A stretch of DNA of 58,737 nt from Acidobacteriota bacterium (GTDB lineage: Bacteria > Acidobacteriota > Terriglobia > Acidiferrales > UBA7541), in the NCBI GenBank assembly GCA_003224085.1, contig QHYK01000059.1, forward strand, positions 1-58,737, written 5' to 3'. Of this stretch, positions 54,008 through 58,737 are shown one piece after another. Position 1 is the stretch's first letter. Every line of letters starts with the position of its first letter. The position numbers were made by a program, and so were the translations under genes. Below the pieces are notes generated by a model. It was given only the letters and a program-made list of their open reading frames with translations. It was not told the DNA's origin and did not search any database.

Positions 54008-54508
54008 ATGTGGAACCTGCTGAAGAGAGAAAACCAAGAATGCAGAAGGCTACGGGACGCTATCGAAGCCGCGGCGATGAAGAGTGCTGATGCCGTGAGT
54101 GTCAAGAGTTTGACCGAGCCGTTGGCAGCACACGACCGCAAGCACCTCGAGACTTGCGCCGATTGCCGTAACGCGGTTCAGGACCTTGTCGCAATGAAGG
54201 AACTCTTTCGAGGAGCCATCAGCTTCAGACAGGAAGAAAGGCCGTGGTTTGCCGCGCGCGTCATGGCGGCCATCGCATCGCGCAAACTCGCTGAACGCGT
54301 AAGCGCTTGGACGGAATTTCCCCGTTTTGCTTCGCGGCTCACCTGGATCACTGCCATCCTGTTACTGGTTGGAACGACGTGGTTTTACGAGAGCGTCTTG
54401 CGCGCCCCAAGCTATCCGACGTCTGGTTCGCAGGAATCGATTTTTGAGGCGCCGCAGCAGGCCCCTCCCGACGATATCCTGGTTAGCAGGGCGAGTGACA
54501 ATCGATGA
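54008..54508 (+). CDS. Zinc-finger-type anti-sigma factor with one membrane helix
   Basis: 166 residues. H-x3-C-x2-C-type motif in HDRKHLETCADCRNAVQDL (about 42-60), the ZAS-like binding domain for ECF sigma factors, then a membrane helix (LTWITAILLLVGTTWFYE, about 112-129) and a short periplasmic tail. AGGAGG lies six bases before its ATG. Its stop overlaps the next gene's ATG (ATGA). Confidence 0.82.
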   Translation: MWNLLKRENQECRRLRDAIEAAAMKSADAVSVKSLTEPLAAHDRKHLETCADCRNAVQDLVAMKELFRGAISFRQEERPWFAARVMAAIASRKLAERVSAWTEFPRFASRLTWITAILLLVGTTWFYESVLRAPSYPTSGSQESIFEAPQQAPPDDILVSRASDNR

Positions 54509-54918
54509 GCCAGGCTATGAATGAGTCACCGGCCTCGCGGAAAGCAGCCATTTGGGTCGTCATCGTGTTCCTGCTGGGCGCGGCGGCAGGGTGCATGTTC
54601 GGCTACGGGTATGCTCACCATTCCGTCGCGGCGGCCAATGCTCCCATGCCCGAGCCCGAGCGCCGTGCCAAGCGGGTTGCAGAATTGACGGAAGAGTTGG
54701 GCCTGACCAGCGATCAGGCGAAGCAGCTTGACGCCATTCTTCTACAGCGCCACACAGAAGCGAAGGCCGTTCACGAGCAAGCTGATGGGCAGCTCGAAAA
54801 AATTCGCCAGAGCGGGCGCGATCAGATTCGTGCAATTCTCACTCCGGAACAAAAACCGAAATTCGAAGAGTTCCTCCAAAAACTGGACGCCGAAAAAAAG
54901 CACAACGCCCCGAAGTAA
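54505..54918 (+). CDS. Periplasmic Spy/CpxP-like helical protein
   Basis: 137 residues. A signal-anchor helix (AAIWVVIVFLLGAAAGCMFG, about 12-31), then a helical domain with LTEELGLTSDQAKQLDAILLQRHTEAKAVHE and LTPEQKPKFEEFLQKLD, the L-T-x-x-Q-type arrangement of CpxP/Spy-like stress chaperones and metal sensors. Coupled to the anti-sigma gene by ATGA, so it likely contributes to the same envelope stress circuit. Confidence 0.75.
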   Translation: MSQAMNESPASRKAAIWVVIVFLLGAAAGCMFGYGYAHHSVAAANAPMPEPERRAKRVAELTEELGLTSDQAKQLDAILLQRHTEAKAVHEQADGQLEKIRQSGRDQIRAILTPEQKPKFEEFLQKLDAEKKHNAPK

Positions 54919-54936
54919 CTCGCCGCGACCTGGGGG

Positions 54937-55938
<1,002 letters not shown>

Positions 55939-55949
55939 TTCCAATTTAC

Positions 55950-55998
55950 TGCCATTGCGGACCCGCGAAGCGGAGTGGGGGGATCTGCTTTTGCACGT
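55950..55998. repeat. Dispersed CATTGCGGAC.../...GAAGCGGAG...GGATCTGCTTTT-type repeat, copy 3
   Basis: Contains GCCATTGCGGACCCGCGAAG and CGGAGTGGGGGGATCTGCTT. The arrangement CATT-CGGA, CGAAGCGGAG, GGATCTGCTTTT is a diverged form of the CATTCCGAG / CGAAGCGAGGAATC element seen at 3115 and 18912. It lies between ssb and the oxidoreductase gene. Confidence 0.4.
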
Positions 55999-56037
55999 AA
56001 AGGATGCAATCGATTCCGATGACGCGGGCAAGGATCG

Positions 56038-56523
56038 CTAGAACGGAATGTCTTCGTCGGAGATTTCAGGGCCGCCGGCCGGGCCGCCGCCGTAACTTTC
56101 TTCCGATGGCGGGGATTGGTCGAAGTCGTCGCCGCTTCGCGGTGACGCTCCGCCCATAGCGCCGGCGCCGGCCGCAGCCGCGGCCGCGGCGTCGCCGCGC
56201 GAACTGAGCATCTTCATCGTGTTCGCCACGATGTCGAAGCTGGTGCGCTTTTGGCCTTCCTTGTCCTGCCACTCGCGCGACTGGATGCGTCCCTCGATGT
56301 AGACCATCGTTCCTTTCTTCAGGTATTGCTGGCATATTTCCGCGAGTTTTCCCCACGCGGTGATGCGATGCCACTCCGTGCGCTTCTGGCGCTCGCCGTT
56401 GCGGTCTTTGTACGTTTCGTCGGTGGCCACGGAGAAATTTGCGACCGCCTGGCCGCTGCCGGTGTAGCGCGTTTCGGGATCGCGGCCCAATCGGCCCACA
56501 AGAATCACTTTATTGACGGACAT
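56038..56523 (-). CDS. ssb: Single-stranded DNA-binding protein
   Basis: 161 residues. OB-fold core ([63 protein letters not shown], about 2-100), a Gly/Ala/Ser-rich flexible tail, and the acidic C-terminal tip EISDEDIPF that recruits partner proteins. ATG start at 56523. Standalone leftward gene. Confidence 0.96.
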   Translation of the reverse strand: MSVNKVILVGRLGRDPETRYTGSGQAVANFSVATDETYKDRNGERQKRTEWHRITAWGKLAEICQQYLKKGTMVYIEGRIQSREWQDKEGQKRTSFDIVANTMKMLSSRGDAAAAAAAGAGAMGGASPRSGDDFDQSPPSEESYGGGPAGGPEISDEDIPF

Positions 56524-57130
56524 GATGGCTCCCCTGCGATGGCGAAGATATCATGCGGCGAACGAAAAGGGAAACGGAAATTGACTGGTGTGACTGGTGA
56601 GACTGGTGACTCGCGACTGGTGCTTTGTGAAAAGTCGGACGGTCGCTCAGCTCGCTTTCTCGCTTTTCGGCGTTGCTGCAAAAGAAATGCCGCCATGGCA
56701 AACCGAACACCTTTGCGGTGACGGCGGTCCAAGCTAGCGTCAAGGACGACCACTCGCTTTCTCCAATCGCATGCGGGTCCGAAAAAAATGGAAGCCAACC
56801 TGGCAGCAAGAACGCCAAGGACAAGAACAGCAGGAGTGGGGATGGGAGGAAGTACGCGCCGGCGTCGCACAGCGCGCCGACTGCCCGTATAGCACAGAAA
56901 ATCCGTGCGTAGGGGCGCCCCATTTCGATGCCTGAGCGACTTCCACCTGAATTGTTTCGCGACGTCGTATCGCGCGCAAGATGAGCCGAGCGCCAGCGGC
57001 CTGGCACTAGTACAGCCACGGACTGTCCTAGTCCCAAGCCTCCGGCCAAATTGACAAGGGAGCGCCGGCGGACTAAGGTTCCGTCGGGCGCTGGGGTCGC
57101 GATTCGCGATTGGGGATGGAGGAGTGCCTT
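56524..57130. other. Intergenic region with short GACTGGTG repeats
   Basis: 607 bases. GACTGGTG occurs four times in 56583-56622 (GACTGGTGTGACTGGTGAGA and onward), a degenerate tandem just upstream of ssb. The minus-strand frame in 56740-56980 holds a hydrophobic stretch (PLLLFLSLAFLLPGWLPFF) and may be a gene relic, but no homology was recognised and the overlapping frames contradict each other. Near its right end GGAGGAG (57118-57124) serves the next gene. Confidence 0.4.
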
Positions 57131-58737
57131 GTGAAACGACAAAGTTTGGCTCAGTCGTTGCATTGGAAAACGCTTGCAAAGTGGGCCGCCTTGGTGGCAG
57201 AGGTTCTCGCAGTTGCCGGGATTCTCGCGATGGCTTTCACGGCGGGGAATTATTTCGCTGTGCAAAAAGCTGCCCTGCAGGCTGCCAACTATCCGGGAAT
57301 TTTTGAAGGGCATGGCGACGTTGGCTCGGTGTCGCACGCTGGGTTTGTTGAATACGACGCGGCGAAGAAAACGTACACGATCTCAGCCAGTGGCGAGAAC
57401 ATGTGGTCCACCAAGGACGCGTTTCACTTCGCGTGGAAGAAAGCGTCCGGCGACGTGGCCGTTACCGCCGACATTTCGTTTCTCGGCCAGGGCGCGCAGG
57501 AGCATCGCAAAGCGGTGCTGATGGTGCGCCAGAGCCTGGACGCGGACTCCGCCTATGCCGACGTCGCGCTGCACGGCAACGGGCTCACTTCGCTGCAGTA
57601 CCGCGACGAGAAAAGCGCGAATACACACGAGATTCAAGCCAACATCTCCGCACCGAAACGCCTGCGCCTCATCAAGCGCGGCGCGTACTTCTCGATGTGG
57701 CTGGCGGATGAAAACGGCAAGTTTCAACTGGCCAGCGGATCGACGCGTATTGCGTTGCAAGAGCCGTTTTACGTGGGCATTGGCGTGTGCAGCCACGACG
57801 ACAAGGTCGTGGAAAGAGCAGTCTTCTCGAATGTGGAGGTGAAGACGGAAACGCCGCGCGCGGCGAACACGAGTGCGGCCACGCTCTACAGCGCCCTGGA
57901 AGTGATCTCCATCGATTCGACCGATCGCCGCGTCGTTTATATCGCGCCGGAGCGCTTCGAGGCGCCGAACTGGATGCCCGATGGCAAGACGCTGCTCTTC
58001 AACCGCAACGGCCGCATCGAGAAAATTCCCGTCACCGGCGGCACGCCCGAGGTGCTCGACACGGGATTTGCCACGCGCTGCAACAACGATCACCTCGTTT
58101 CTCCCGACGGAACCCAACTCGGCATCAGTGACAATTCACAGGAAAACCAGCAGTCGCTTGTGTACATCGTGCCGATCAGCGGAGGAGCGCCGCGCCGCAT
58201 CACGCAGAAGTCGCCTTCCTACCTACACGGCTGGTCGCCCGATGGCAAGACGGTCGCTTTTGTCGGCCAACGCAACGGCGATTTCGAGGTCTACGCGATT
58301 CCTGCGGCGGGAGGGGAAGAGACACGGCTGACCACGGCGAAAGGTCTGGACGATGGCCCGGAATACACGCACGACGGCAAGTACATCTATTTCAACTCCG
58401 AGCGCACCAGCCACATGCAAATCTGGCGCATGAAGGCCGACGGCAGCGAGCAGGAGCAGGTCACCTTTGGCGAGGAGAACGACTGGTTCCCGCACATTTC
58501 GCCTGACGGCCAGTGGATGGTTTTCCTCACATATGACAAGTCCGTTACTGGCCACCCGGCAAACAAAGACATCTCCCTCCGCCTCATGAACCTCGCAGGT
58601 CTAAGCAAAGCCTCGGCTACCTCCGTCCGTCCGGGCGAAGCGAGGAATCCCTCTTCCTTCAAGGATGCAAAGATCACCGTTCTCGCCAAACTTTTCGGCG
58701 GCCAAGGCACCATCAACGTTCCCTCCTGGTCCCCCGA
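57131..58737 (+). CDS. TolB-like WD40/PD40 beta-propeller protein, 3' end cut by window
   Basis: At least 535 residues, still open at the edge. An N-terminal membrane helix (about 17-40, [18 protein letters not shown]), a beta-sandwich part ([31 protein letters not shown], about 85-220) like DUF1349-type domains, then PD40 blades: [48 protein letters not shown] and [13 protein letters not shown]. This combination is common in secreted acidobacterial proteins. GGAGGAG six bases before GTG 57131 fixes the start. The segment [13 protein letters not shown] near 58630-58665 looks like repeat-derived sequence. Confidence 0.8.
   Translation, partial: MKRQSLAQSLHWKTLAKWAALVAEVLAVAGILAMAFTAGNYFAVQKAALQAANYPGIFEGHGDVGSVSHAGFVEYDAAKKTYTISASGENMWSTKDAFHFAWKKASGDVAVTADISFLGQGAQEHRKAVLMVRQSLDADSAYADVALHGNGLTSLQYRDEKSANTHEIQANISAPKRLRLIKRGAYFSMWLADENGKFQLASGSTRIALQEPFYVGIGVCSHDDKVVERAVFSNVEVKTETPRAANTSAATLYSALEVISIDSTDRRVVYIAPERFEAPNWMPDGKTLLFNRNGRIEKIPVTGGTPEVLDTGFATRCNNDHLVSPDGTQLGISDNSQENQQSLVYIVPISGGAPRRITQKSPSYLHGWSPDGKTVAFVGQRNGDFEVYAIPAAGGEETRLTTAKGLDDGPEYTHDGKYIYFNSERTSHMQIWRMKADGSEQEQVTFGEENDWFPHISPDGQWMVFLTYDKSVTGHPANKDISLRLMNLAGLSKASATSVRPGEARNPSSFKDAKITVLAKLFGGQGTINVPSWSP

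Overview
The window looks like chromosomal DNA of a Gram-negative, GC-rich soil bacterium, most probably an Acidobacteriota (Terriglobia-like) genome. The signs are outer-membrane biogenesis genes (LptF-LptG, UppS, CdsA, RseP), a TPR protein resembling the tails of acidobacterial kinases, PilZ/receiver regulators and several families of short dispersed repeats. This placement is inference, since no rRNA is present. No tRNA, rRNA, CRISPR array, prophage or insertion sequence was recognised.

Layout. 0.6-9.5 kb: threonylcarbamoyl-AMP synthase, then leftward genes for an orphan peptide-binding lipoprotein, AnmK, MutS and oligopeptidase B. 9.6-13.3 kb: a CYTH protein, then a structured leader RNA with a terminator and a possible antiterminator in front of a channel-less MgtE-type Mg2+ sensor and an NRAMP-family transporter lacking the usual metal-site motifs. 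13.4-18.9 kb: the envelope/isoprenoid cluster uppS-cdsA-dxr-rseP, interrupted by a decayed DUF5615 toxin gene, followed by a Fur regulator. 19-25 kb: single-domain response regulator, metallo-beta-lactamase/RibF fusion, DUF1844, MazG and a GNAT plus N-acylamino-acid-racemase/MenC pair. 25.4-35.1 kb: TPR protein, isopropylmalate-dehydrogenase-like enzyme, rhomboid protease, recO-glyQ-glyS and a wrecked pyruvate phosphate dikinase gene. 35.2-43.9 kb: LptF-LptG fusion, GH57 glycosidase, beta-propeller lipoprotein-like gene, two gene relics and the NAD-salvage pair pncB-pncA. 44-52.6 kb: PilZ regulators (one frameshifted), DAHP synthase, endonuclease IV, leuS and guaA. 52.8-58.7 kb: XRE regulator divergent from an ECF sigma/anti-sigma/Spy-like operon, an oxidoreductase, ssb and a TolB-like beta-propeller protein cut by the window end.

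Most of the window is housekeeping, but it is scattered with broken genes: DUF5615 toxin, a second fur 3' end, ppdK, UPF0158, a lectin-like domain, a receiver-PilZ gene and a small relic near 1.3 kb. It also carries short palindromes and dispersed repeats, which points to continuing decay and rearrangement between conserved operons. The best candidate for something undescribed is the 10.4-13.3 kb unit: an attenuator-like leader that may control a split Mg2+-sensing regulator plus an NRAMP-type transporter.
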